From Microbulbifer yueqingensis (GTDB taxonomy: Bacteria; Pseudomonadota; Gammaproteobacteria; Pseudomonadales; Cellvibrionaceae), in contig NZ_FNFH01000002.1 of assembly GCF_900100355.1 (NCBI RefSeq), positions 1 through 64,000 of the forward strand: DNA of 64,000 nucleotides, read 5' to 3'. The translations under genes and the position numbers were made by a program. The notes under the pieces were generated by a model. It saw only the letters and a program-made list of their open reading frames with translations. It had not been told where the DNA came from and did no database searches. This document shows, piece after piece, positions 1-6,226 of the stretch (positions are counted from its first letter, which is position 1; each line of letters opens with the position of its first letter).

Positions 1-57
1 CTTGACTGCCTCTCTGCGAAACTCTTCCGTATACGCCTGTGCTCTCTTCTTACCCAT
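1..57 (-). CDS. IS3-family transposase OrfA, N-terminal fragment cut by window edge
   Basis: Nineteen codons are visible, beginning MGKKRAQAYTEEFRREAVK. The YTEEF(R)REAVK pattern is the hallmark start of the helix-turn-helix OrfA protein of IS3-family elements, which binds the terminal repeats and is joined to the DDE domain by frameshifting. A GGAGG lies 6 nt before the ATG, so this is the true start. The rest lies outside the window, so intactness cannot be judged. Confidence 0.75.
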   Translation of the reverse strand, partial: MGKKRAQAYTEEFRREAVK

Positions 58-120
58 GGTACACCTCCGTGTTAGGCCGAAACCTAACTATACAGGGTGT
101 CTACTAAACGCGGGTAAGTC
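1..120 (-). mobile_element. End of an IS3-family insertion sequence (partial)
   Basis: The first codons of an IS3-type OrfA transposase read leftward off the window. They are preceded by about 60 bp that carry a ribosome binding site and a short palindrome (about 73-90). The element boundary must fall between about 90 and 127, because attC sequence begins at 128. The exact terminal repeat cannot be fixed without the other end. The element sits at the edge of the cassette array and appears to have landed directly beside an attC site. Confidence 0.7.
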
Positions 121-127
121 TTGTTTT

Positions 128-222
128 TAACGCCGATAGCTCAGGCCGAGGTAACTGGCGTGTGCTTTGCGAAAGCAAAGCGTATGACAGTTTCCGGAGG
201 TCATGTGCCTAGCCTTGTTATA
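128..222 (-). repeat. attC site 1 (cassette recombination site)
   Basis: Read on the minus strand it starts near a TATAACAAGG-type inverse core just after the stop of the 243-572 gene and ends in GGCGTTAAAA. The interior is imperfectly palindromic, including a GCTTTGCGAAAGCAAAGC hairpin. This is the usual layout of an integron attC. Its outer end abuts the IS3 element. Confidence 0.75.
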
Positions 223-242
223 TGTGGTTTTTGCCATAATTT

Positions 243-572
243 CTAGACTAACTCGTATAGTACGCCGACTATAAGGAACGCGAAGAATGCAGCCAACATT
301 GAAGCAAAGCCAATAAATGCCGCACGATGTATTTGAAGTAGAGTAATCAAGCAATCATCCTCAATCTCTTCCCACATGCTTGAGCGTAATGAGAACTTCT
401 GAAACTTAAGAGACATTGCTAAATTGTGCTCTGCTAGCGACTTTGCAAATATTCGCTCTGCTATCTCAGGATAGTCACGTTGAAGTCTACCTTTGATAAG
501 AAAGAAGGTGATTCCGCATATTGACCAAATTAGCAGGTAGACTCCGATTAATATGTTCCAAACCATCATCAT
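243..572 (-). CDS. Cassette gene: small two-TM membrane protein, unknown function
   Basis: 109 aa. A hydrophobic segment at about residues 5-26 and another at about 84-107 flank a charged middle part with many Glu, Lys and Arg, so a two-pass inner-membrane protein with a cytoplasmic or periplasmic loop of about 55 residues is likely. It begins with three consecutive Met codons, and the exact start is uncertain by two codons. It is followed by attC site 1, making it the last complete cassette before the IS. I do not recognise a family. Confidence 0.7.
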   Translation of the reverse strand: MMMVWNILIGVYLLIWSICGITFFLIKGRLQRDYPEIAERIFAKSLAEHNLAMSLKFQKFSLRSSMWEEIEDDCLITLLQIHRAAFIGFASMLAAFFAFLIVGVLYELV

Positions 573-592
573 TCCTTATCTATTTCGAGCAC

Positions 593-648
593 ATAACGCC
601 TCAAACAGACGCGCGCCCAAGCGCGTCGGCCTGCTTTGACTTGTTAGT
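593..648 (-). repeat. attC site 2
   Basis: Short attC of about 56 bp on the minus strand, from CACTAAC at the stop of the 644-1030 gene to GGCGTTATGTGC. The arms CAAGTCAAAGCAGGCCGACGC and GCGTCTGTTTGAG pair imperfectly around a GCGCTTGGGCGCGC centre. It is much shorter than the other sites and of a different family. Confidence 0.8.
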
Positions 649-1030
649 GTTCACTGGAAAATAATGCTGATACTTTATCGCTTACGAGTATTCCATAGAC
701 CAACGTTAAAAGAACAGCAGAAATCGCAGAATAAAAATATGCCGAAGGGCTTACTGGCTCAGAATGGAAATAAAGCAAGGCAATTCCTACTCCATTAACG
801 AAAAGCATAACTAACGACGCGACTATAGAAGCTAAACGCCACCCCCTACTCAGCTGGGTAAGGCCGTAAGCACAAGGTAACAGTAGCACACCTAGTTCAA
901 GCACCAACCTGCCATTAAATATAGCGAGAATCATTTCGTACGCTGACACAACGCCGATCAGCATAAAAATCGCAACTACGACATACAGAATCATCGGAAG
1001 GTTTAATCTTTTATCTAGGTCTTGGTTCAT
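644..1030 (-). CDS. Cassette gene: four-TM membrane protein, unknown function
   Basis: 128 aa from the ATG at 1030. A longer in-frame reading starting at 1123 would run through attC site 3 and is rejected. Hydrophobic stretches lie at about residues 11-31, 40-57, 66-87 and 97-115, with a short charged N-terminus and a C-terminal SSEH. The stop codon lies inside attC site 2, as is common for cassettes. No family is recognised. Confidence 0.7.
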   Translation of the reverse strand: MNQDLDKRLNLPMILYVVVAIFMLIGVVSAYEMILAIFNGRLVLELGVLLLPCAYGLTQLSRGWRLASIVASLVMLFVNGVGIALLYFHSEPVSPSAYFYSAISAVLLTLVYGILVSDKVSALFSSEH

Positions 1031-1041
1031 AATTTTCACCA

Positions 1042-1184
1042 CTAACGCCCGCAGCAGGGGCGACCAATGCTGTGCACATGTTGTGCTAAAAAGGGAGCGC
1101 AGCGACCAGTACAATATGTGCACAGCGTTGGGCGTCCCACGGAGGCCCGAAGGGCCGGAGTATTCTGCCTGCGATTGTTATACG
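1042..1184 (-). repeat. attC site 3 (long, family-A)
   Basis: About 143 bp. Outer arms GCAGCAGGGGCG and CGTCCC..CTGCCTGC pair, inner arms around GTGCACA pair, and the centre carries GGGAGCGCAGCGACC. It shares this centre and the CGGAGGCCCGAAGGGCCGGAG block with sites 4 and 12, and more loosely with sites 8 and 11. Confidence 0.85.
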
Positions 1185-1549
1185 TTGGCCGCTGCCTCGA
1201 TCTCCGATCGGAGCTTAAGAAGCTCTTGCATGCCTAATGTACACTCAAATACGTATCGGTCAGAATCATTTGTGAAAACAGTTACTTCGTACGAATTGTC
1301 AAAAGCTGAACGTGGATTCAAATTTTTAGGTAATGCAATGCGCGAGATACGACTTTTTTCAACATGCCAGGCTACTGCATTTCCTTTGAAGTAACTAAGA
1401 ACTTTCTCGCCAACAATGAGACGATGCAAAATCTTCTCTTTGTATCCTTTCGGTTTGAAAAATCTCCAATAAACTTGGTAGAAAATTAGAAGTTGGCCGT
1501 AACTCAACTCACTTGGTTCAACGTACCATTCGAATTTCAACATACGCAT
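1178..1549 (-). CDS. Cassette gene: soluble hypothetical protein
   Basis: 123 aa, no signal peptide or membrane segment. It is rich in aromatic residues near the N-terminus (FEWY, FYQVYWRFFKP) with alternating hydrophobic/charged stretches, suggesting a beta-rich fold followed by a C-terminal helix (MQELLKLRSEIEAAA). Two starts are possible, the ATG at 1549 or at 1543. The stop lies within attC site 3. I cannot assign a family or a role. Confidence 0.65.
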   Translation of the reverse strand: MRMLKFEWYVEPSELSYGQLLIFYQVYWRFFKPKGYKEKILHRLIVGEKVLSYFKGNAVAWHVEKSRISRIALPKNLNPRSAFDNSYEVTVFTNDSDRYVFECTLGMQELLKLRSEIEAAANV

Positions 1550-1560
1550 GACTTAAGACG

Positions 1561-1703
1561 TATAACGCCGCCAGCAGGGGCAGCTTACCTTGCGCGCGTT
1601 TTGCGCAAAAATGGGAGCGAAGCGACCTGCGCAAAACGTGCATAAGGTAAGCTGTCCCGTGGAGGGCCGAAGGACCGGAGCTTCACTGCCTGGCATTGTT
1701 ATA
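1561..1703 (-). repeat. attC site 4 (long, family-A)
   Basis: About 143 bp. The arms GGGGCAGCTTACCTTGCGC and GCATAAGGTAAGCTGTCCC are near-perfect complements, with a GGGAGCGAAGCGACC centre, ending at an ATTGTTATA core. The last few codons of the 1683-2057 gene lie inside it. Confidence 0.85.
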
Positions 1704-2057
1704 AGCGATCTCCATGATGCACTCATTGGTTTCACTGACTTGGAAACCGCACGAAGCGCTCTTCACACTACATTTGTACTTTACAATGAAAACTTCATAG
1801 CCATTTTTATCACACTTTTCCGTAGCAATTTCGACTACGTACTCTGCTTCTTTGCGTGAGATTCTCCAAATTTTATCTCCCAACCCTTTGGGCAGAGAGC
1901 GAAGCGGAGCCCCCGAAACCGAGACAGTAGCGCCTTTATTAAAGTACGCAATGAGCTCATCAGACTGTTCTTGGGTTACCTCTCCACTGCGCATTGGAGA
2001 TGCCTGCCCGAAAACTGGGAGAAAGGTAATTGCTACAAAGAGGGCTAGTGATTTCAT
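1683..2057 (-). CDS. Cassette gene: secreted/periplasmic small protein
   Basis: 124 aa with a typical Sec signal peptide: MKS, then a hydrophobic core (LALFVAITFLPVF), then a probable cleavage after GQA or QAS near residue 19-20. The mature part of about 104 aa has four Cys (in EKCDKNG, KYKCSVKSASCGF and NECIME) that could form two disulfides in the periplasm, and a KEAEYVVEIA..GYEVFIVKY beta-like section. The C-terminal NNARQ is encoded inside attC site 4. No family is recognised. Confidence 0.7.
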   Translation of the reverse strand: MKSLALFVAITFLPVFGQASPMRSGEVTQEQSDELIAYFNKGATVSVSGAPLRSLPKGLGDKIWRISRKEAEYVVEIATEKCDKNGYEVFIVKYKCSVKSASCGFQVSETNECIMEIAYNNARQ

Positions 2058-2061
2058 GGCT

Positions 2062-2160
2062 TATAACGCTTAGCTTAGCGGCGCCCTTGTAATGGAGGCG
2101 AAGCCGCAATGGAAAGGGCGTCCGGCGGCCAACGGCCGCGAACTACAGCGACTTGTTAAC
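2062..2160 (-). repeat. attC site 5
   Basis: About 99 bp between the ATAACGC end beside the 1683-2057 gene and the TTGTTAACC core at the 2156-2461 stop. Paired arms GCGCCCTT(G) and (A)AAGGGCGTC flank a GGAGGCGAAGCCGCAA centre. It does not belong to family A. Confidence 0.75.
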
Positions 2161-2461
2161 CATTTGGGCTGACTCCAAGCTCGTATAAAACCGGAAAAAC
2201 CTCTCCCAAAACCACAAGTGCAACGACGATGACACCGCCAATCAAAATAGCCTTTGCAGGATGTAGCCCCTCACCATCTGGGTTATCAGCCTCCCCAGGC
2301 ATGTTTTCTGGAAGATGGATGATCTCGCCAAAGATTCCGAGAATAGCGACGATAATCAGCGCAAGAAAGTAACTTGCTGAGAATACGTGAACGAGCACCA
2401 AAACTAGTGCCGTGATTAAGACTGCCTTCAAAAGTAATGACTTTGCCATCCATGCCTTCAA
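2156..2461 (-). CDS. Cassette gene: three-TM membrane protein, unknown function
   Basis: 101 aa, or 97 aa if translation starts at the second Met (2449). A long hydrophobic region (about residues 8-46) probably forms a hairpin of two TM helices, then an acidic loop (HLPENMPGEADNPDGEG), then a third helix at about 70-93. The stop overlaps attC site 5. Function unknown. Confidence 0.65.
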   Translation of the reverse strand: MKAWMAKSLLLKAVLITALVLVLVHVFSASYFLALIIVAILGIFGEIIHLPENMPGEADNPDGEGLHPAKAILIGGVIVVALVVLGEVFPVLYELGVSPNG

Positions 2462-2464
2462 TAT

Positions 2465-2556
2465 GGTTAACGTTCTAATAACTGGCTGCTGGAGCGCAGC
2501 GTAAGCAGTCCGGCGCGCGTCTTTCGCGCGCGAAGTTCATTAGCTTGTTATGTGTA
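2465..2556 (-). repeat. attC site 6
   Basis: About 92 bp. The minus-strand core is ACATAACAAGCTAATGAAC. A strong central hairpin, GCGCGCGTCTTTCGCGCGC, and a GCTGGAGCGCAGCGTAAGC element lie between the cores. The 5' boundary is less certain because several AAC/GTT cores lie close together near 2466-2482. Confidence 0.7.
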
Positions 2557-2572
2557 GTGGCTTGCTGGTAAG

Positions 2573-2788
2573 TCATTTTTCATCTTCGCTGGTGCGACCT
2601 GGATTATAAAATCCGCCAGGTAGCTCGTCTTCCCATGTCGCGAGCCATCCATTTATCAATACTGCCACAACAATAACGCCTAGCACTGGCCAAAACCCAA
2701 AATCTGTGAAGTACCATATGCCCATCGCGATCAAGCTACATATGGCGATCATCCCCAGAAAGAGCTTGAAGTCGATGATCTTCTTCAT
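2573..2788 (-). CDS. Cassette gene: 71-aa two-TM membrane protein
   Basis: Hydrophobic segments at about residues 8-26 and 31-48, a basic N-terminus (MKKIIDFK) and an acidic soluble tail (TWEDELPGG...TSEDEK), so probably a helical hairpin with its C-terminus outside the membrane. It is followed by attC site 6. It is similar in layout to the two- and three-TM cassettes around it but not obviously homologous to them. Confidence 0.65.
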   Translation of the reverse strand: MKKIIDFKLFLGMIAICSLIAMGIWYFTDFGFWPVLGVIVVAVLINGWLATWEDELPGGFYNPGRTSEDEK

Positions 2789-2794
2789 TTACAC

Positions 2795-2913
2795 ATAACG
2801 CCCAGCGCAGGCGCAGACAGCGCGGAGCACCTTTTGTGTTAATGTTTGAGCGCCAGCGAGTAACACAAAAGCTGCGTAGCGTTGGCTGTCGCTCTGCCGC
2901 TGTTTGTTAGGCA
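2795..2913 (-). repeat. attC site 7
   Basis: About 119 bp. Arms CTTTTGTGTTA and TAACACAAAAG are exact complements around a TTTGAGCGCCAGCGAG centre, and outer arms GACAGCG and CGCTGTCTGC-like blocks pair near the ATAACGCC and TTTGTTAGGC cores. Confidence 0.8.
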
Positions 2914-3329
2914 CTGATTTTACTCGCACCCTTTCTTGCTTGAGCAATTCTATATACTGCCAGGGAGACGGAGATATAAGCCAAGCCTCCTAAGATAGGA
3001 GCAAGATCAGATTTTAGCCAGCCAAAATAAATAATTAATATCGCAATTACGCCCATCAATGATGCAAAGACCTGCAATCCCCAAGGAGGAAGTAGACCAC
3101 CATCTTGGTGCCGCCCAATACCTGTAAAGGCACGAAACGCAAGCAAGAGCAAAAAATACAGCAAAGGCAAGCAAACTCCCAAGGCTACAAGTGCCTCGAC
3201 GGTTATTTCTCTGGGTGAAACTACTAATGCGTATATTACATGCGCAGCAATCCAGCCCGGTGCAAATGCAAAGAAACAGAGCAAGCAGCCACAAAATATC
3301 CTGTAAATTTTTTCAAAAATTCTTTGCAT
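2907..3329 (-). CDS. Cassette gene: four-TM membrane protein, unknown function
   Basis: 140 aa. Hydrophobic helices at about residues 10-36, 47-68, 84-104 and 108-126. The first contains three Cys (FCGCLLCFF). The C-terminus is basic and short (ARKGASKISA), consistent with an inside location under the positive-inside rule. The last codons lie in attC site 7. No family is recognised. Confidence 0.7.
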   Translation of the reverse strand: MQRIFEKIYRIFCGCLLCFFAFAPGWIAAHVIYALVVSPREITVEALVALGVCLPLLYFLLLLAFRAFTGIGRHQDGGLLPPWGLQVFASLMGVIAILIIYFGWLKSDLAPILGGLAYISVSLAVYRIAQARKGASKISA

Positions 3330-3340
3330 ATCTCATGGTG

Positions 3341-3457
3341 CCTAACGCCGTGCGCAGCTGCGGCTTACTTTGTGTGTTTTTTGCGCGAAAATAGGAGCGT
3401 AGCGACTGCGCAAAAAGCGCACAGAGTAAGACGTCGGTCTGCTGCACCTTGTTAAGC
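3341..3457 (-). repeat. attC site 8 (family-A-like)
   Basis: About 117 bp. Arms GCGGCTTACTTTGTGTG and GCACAGAGTAAGACGTC pair imperfectly around GGAGCGTAGCGAC, a variant of the family-A centre. Cores are CCTAACGCC and CTTGTTAAGC. Confidence 0.8.
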
Positions 3458-3979
3458 GCGCTGCATGCCTCTCAGTTTCCACAGCACGTTTCCTAGACCA
3501 GAGGCTCCAAAGCAGAGAAAACCACCGATCACTATTTCTACCACCGTAGTAATCTGAACAATAACTGTTTCGGCGTAATTACTATCACTTGCGTATGCTC
3601 TTTCTGAGAAATGAATGAGCCACATTCCATTATTAACTAAGTCAGGGATTGCCCATGAAAGGATGTAAACCCCCATTAGACAAAAGGCAATCGAGAGCAA
3701 CTCTTTACCATTCTTTGAGAACTCAACTTTATCATCTGACTCACGGGGTAATAGCTTCTTTGCGACCAAATTTGGGAACTTGAGGAGTGCTAGCGCAAGT
3801 AAAAAAATCAAAGCAATCTCTATTACAGTCACCACTGCATACACCTGGATGCGCTCATCACCATTATATGAAAGCATCCCCAACGACATATATTGGTTAG
3901 AAATTGTTCGCAAGCCTAAAAATATCAGCAGCACGCCGCAAACTCTAAGACCAACTGATAATAATTCACGGGATTTCAT
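3452..3979 (-). CDS. Cassette gene: 175-aa four-TM membrane protein
   Basis: The longest of the membrane-protein cassettes. Helices at about residues 7-24, 46-67, 94-112 and 139-160. Repeated charged tracts after helix 2 (KKLLPRESDDKVEFSKNGKE) suggest a cytoplasmic loop. The halves look weakly duplicated: RELLSVGLRVCGVLLIFLGL near residue 4 resembles KELLSIAFCLMGVYILSWAI near residue 92, so an internal duplication of a two-TM unit is plausible. Function unknown. The stop lies within attC site 8. Confidence 0.7.
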   Translation of the reverse strand: MKSRELLSVGLRVCGVLLIFLGLRTISNQYMSLGMLSYNGDERIQVYAVVTVIEIALIFLLALALLKFPNLVAKKLLPRESDDKVEFSKNGKELLSIAFCLMGVYILSWAIPDLVNNGMWLIHFSERAYASDSNYAETVIVQITTVVEIVIGGFLCFGASGLGNVLWKLRGMQRA

Positions 3980-3996
3980 GCGATTCCTCTTCTTCG

Positions 3997-4114
3997 CTTA
4001 ACGCCCCAATCACCGGGCCGGCGAAGTGGAGCAATATTTGTGGTAAAAGAGCGAAGCGACACCACAAATATTGCGTAGCGTAGATGGCTCCGCGTGCATT
4101 GGCTTGTTAAGCGC
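3997..4114 (-). repeat. attC site 9
   Basis: About 118 bp. Arms GCAATATTTGTGGT and ACCACAAATATTGC are exact complements around an AAAAGAGCGAAGCGAC centre. Cores are CTTAACGCC and CTTGTTAAGC. Confidence 0.85.
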
Positions 4115-4581
4115 TACTGCCCCCTCAGGACAATCCATGTGGTCTCTCCGCTCCCGCTTTTTGCGGGCCGCTTTTCTGTTTCCCACGCTCTATTTTGGGG
4201 GCCAAATGCAGAATTCATTACCCTTGGAACAAGGCTATACGCTAGGTTATCTCTATTTCTCAGTTCTCGAGGGAGAGCATCTTTAAGGCATTCTTGCATG
4301 CCTCTCCAGGGCACGCCGCTTATCTCGAGCCGTTTCATTAAGCTCTGATCTTCTAGCAAAGCGCTCACTGCGCTTGCTTCAATTGAATCAAATTTCTCCA
4401 GAACTTGCTTTTTCTTAGCTGGGTTGAAGTATGCGCTTACCGGGCCAAGCTTTACTTTCCCAAACGTATTACCGCCACTCTCAGAAAGAGGAATGGAAAC
4501 GCCTGTGCCTCCCTTCCACACACTAAACCTGACTCCACTTTTGCCAAAGGTAAATGGACCTATGCGGAATCTTAGTTTCAT
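4114..4581 (-). CDS. Cassette gene: DUF4236-like N-terminal domain protein
   Basis: 155 aa. The N-terminal 33 residues (RFRIGPFTFGKSGVRFS, then GTGVSIPL) resemble the start of DUF4236 proteins, which have an RFRKS-type motif followed by a KSG(V/A)S beta-hairpin; the molecular role of that domain is unknown. The remaining 120 residues are mostly charged and helical with no TM segment or signal peptide, so the protein is probably cytoplasmic. The assignment is by motif memory, not by search. The C-terminus overlaps attC site 9. Confidence 0.6.
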   Translation of the reverse strand: MKLRFRIGPFTFGKSGVRFSVWKGGTGVSIPLSESGGNTFGKVKLGPVSAYFNPAKKKQVLEKFDSIEASAVSALLEDQSLMKRLEISGVPWRGMQECLKDALPRELRNRDNLAYSLVPRVMNSAFGPQNRAWETEKRPAKSGSGETTWIVLRGQ

Positions 4582-4594
4582 CAGGCTTCCTTAC

Positions 4595-4691
4595 GCTTAA
4601 CGCTGAGTTCAGTTGCAAAATACATGGCGCTACATTTTGGGAACCAAAATTCGTGACATGTATTTTGTCAATTGCAACGATTTGTTATATG
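4595..4691 (-). repeat. attC site 10
   Basis: About 97 bp. Arms CAGTTGCAAAATACATG and CATGTATTTTGTCAATTGC are near-complementary around a CTACATTTTGGGAACCAAAATTCG centre. It is AT-rich like the gene it follows. Cores are CTTAACGC and TTGTTATATG. Confidence 0.85.
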
Positions 4692-4693
4692 TT

Positions 4694-5098
4694 TTACCCC
4701 ACCTTACCCCACCAACCTTTAAACTCTCGTTCTGGTGCGATAAACAAAAGTATACTTCCACATTTTTTACATCGAGCATATTGCTCTGACCCCATTACAC
4801 CTGAATACGGAAAACTAATATTAACAAAATCTGGTTTGTTAATTAGTTCAAAATTCGGTTTATCGCGTAATGAATAAAGCTGCTCTATCGTAAATTCCTC
4901 GTTACAAAAATCACAAGGTGCAAGCTCATCTAAAATTTCACGAGCTACTACGCGATTAAAATATTTAAGCTGTAAAAACTTGCCTCGTGTGAATCTACTT
5001 TCACATTCACTACGATGGTCAATAAGATACTGATAATATTCTGAATCACTTAATTTATTAGAAAGCCATTCCGTCAATATTTGTTCTAATTGTGGCAT
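4694..5098 (-). CDS. Cassette gene: CxxC zinc-ribbon-like protein
   Basis: 134 aa. Two CxxC pairs, CDFC near residue 62 and CKKC near residue 109, are spaced like a zinc ribbon with a long insertion. An N-terminal helical part (LTEWLSNKLSDSEYYQYL) precedes them. No TM segment or signal peptide. The codon use is distinctly AT-rich compared with the core genome, which suggests recent acquisition. Metal binding is inference and the function is unknown. It is followed by attC site 10. Confidence 0.65.
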   Translation of the reverse strand: MPQLEQILTEWLSNKLSDSEYYQYLIDHRSECESRFTRGKFLQLKYFNRVVAREILDELAPCDFCNEEFTIEQLYSLRDKPNFELINKPDFVNISFPYSGVMGSEQYARCKKCGSILLFIAPEREFKGWWGKVG

Positions 5099-5110
5099 TC
5101 ACTCTCCGAC

Positions 5111-5229
5111 ATATAACGCCGCGCTCAGCCGCGGCTAACCTTGTGTGCTTTATGCGCGATAATGGGAGCGACAGCGACCAGCGCAGAAAGTGCACAAGGT
5201 TAGCCGTCGGCCTGCAGAGCCTTGTTAGC
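5111..5229 (-). repeat. attC site 11 (family-A-like)
   Basis: About 119 bp. Arms GCGGCTAACCTTGTGTGC and GCACAAGGTTAGCCGTC are near-perfect complements around GGGAGCGACAGCGACC. Cores are ATAACGCC and CTTGTTAGCC. The last eight codons of the 5200-5802 gene lie inside it. Confidence 0.85.
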
Positions 5230-5802
5230 CGCGACCAGCTCGACATCTGGCAAATTATCGGCAACCTCTTGGTAAGTTTTACTCTGCCGAAGCACTTGAA
5301 CCACCACAGGCAATGGTTCAGACCATATTTCCGGTAAATCAGCTTCTCCTTCTGCGACTATTCGAAAAGCCAACTTTTCTTTAGGTGGGAAAAATTCTGC
5401 AGCCACCCCTTGCTTATTGCCCCTCGCATCAATTCTATACCAGCCGAAATTCTCTAAATAGACCGCATTTAGGCCATGAAGGCAAAAGGGAGGAGAATCT
5501 GTAATTGTTAAGCGCTGATAGCACAATCCGGCTGGAATTCCATTCGCGCGTAAAAGTGCCGCTAACAAATGGCTTTTTGCGAAGCAATATCCTGTTGCAT
5601 GCTTCAAGACATCAGAGGCTCTTAATGTTACAGGATTCAGCTTGTAATCCCAGCTGTGCTTAATTTCATCACGAACGAATTCAAAGCAGTTCCGTGAGAT
5701 TTCCAAAAGGCTACCATTGCCATTAGCGAGGACCTTCGCTTGAGATAAAATCTCAGGATTTTTCCAGTCTATGTATTCTGTGGATTCTAAATATTTATTC
5801 AT
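5200..5802 (-). CDS. Cassette gene: transglutaminase-like superfamily protein
   Basis: 200 aa from the ATG at 5802; the longer frame to 5997 runs through attC site 12 and is rejected. It shows the transglutaminase-like/papain-fold triad: Cys in GYCFAKSHLLAALLR (about residue 85), His in HGLNAVYL (about 121) and Asp in WYRIDARGN (about 135). Bacterial members act as proteases or amide-bond transferases; the substrate here is unknown. No signal peptide, so probably cytoplasmic. The C-terminal NKALQADG tail is translated from attC site 11 and is probably not part of the fold. Such proteins are known integron cargo. Confidence 0.75.
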   Translation of the reverse strand: MNKYLESTEYIDWKNPEILSQAKVLANGNGSLLEISRNCFEFVRDEIKHSWDYKLNPVTLRASDVLKHATGYCFAKSHLLAALLRANGIPAGLCYQRLTITDSPPFCLHGLNAVYLENFGWYRIDARGNKQGVAAEFFPPKEKLAFRIVAEGEADLPEIWSEPLPVVVQVLRQSKTYQEVADNLPDVELVAANKALQADG

Positions 5803-5823
5803 ATACTCGATCACTAAGGACGG

Positions 5824-5966
5824 CTCACGCCCACAGCAGGGGCGGCTTACCTTATGCGCTTTTTGCGCGAAAATGGGAGCGTAGCGACCGCGCAAAACGT
5901 GCATAAGGTAAGACGTCCCGCGGAGGGCCGAAGGCCCGGAGCCTTGCTGCCTGTGATTGTTAAGTG
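5824..5966 (-). repeat. attC site 12 (family-A)
   Basis: About 143 bp, closely matching sites 3 and 4: GCAGGGGCGGCTTACCTTATG arm, GGGAGCGTAGCGACC centre, CATAAGGTAAGACGTCCC arm and CGGAGGGCCGAAGGCCCGGAG block. The core next to the 5802 gene has changed to CTCACGCC instead of ATAACGCC, which could impair recombination there. Confidence 0.85.
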
Positions 5967-6226
5967 TTGCTTGCATCAGGGTTCCAATTTGACACATATG
6001 GCTTCACTCCGGAATCAAGCAGCCGGCGTTGGAGGTTCATTAAAACCCTTTCTACGCAAGATTGATCTTTGACAATTTCCATTGCTTCAACATACGAAAT
6101 CACATCTTCACGCCAAACAACTTGATGTGCGCCAGCGTCATAGCGAATAAAATATGCACTGTCTCGCACAATCACTTGAACAGAACCCTTGCTGATCTCA
6201 CCGCAGAGGATTTTTTCCATATTCAC
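5960..6226 (-). CDS. Cassette gene: 88-aa soluble hypothetical protein
   Basis: It may start at the GTG at 6226 or the ATG two codons in (6220); neither has a clear ribosome binding site. The protein is mixed alpha/beta with no TM segment (SVQVIVRDSAYFIRYD, then EDVISYVEAMEIV), and the C-terminal codons lie in attC site 12. It is the first cassette of the array if an attI lies just to its right. Family not recognised. Confidence 0.6.
   Translation of the reverse strand: MNMEKILCGEISKGSVQVIVRDSAYFIRYDAGAHQVVWREDVISYVEAMEIVKDQSCVERVLMNLQRRLLDSGVKPYVSNWNPDASNT

Noticed and set aside
128..5966. CRISPR array as an explanation for the regular repeats in the first 6 kb
   Set aside because: The repeats are 56-143 bp, differ from each other and alternate with protein-coding genes, so they are attC sites.
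5803..5997. Longer N-terminus for the transglutaminase-like cassette gene
   Set aside because: The extension is translated attC site 12 and is Arg/Cys-rich with no homology; the ATG at 5802 starts right after the site.
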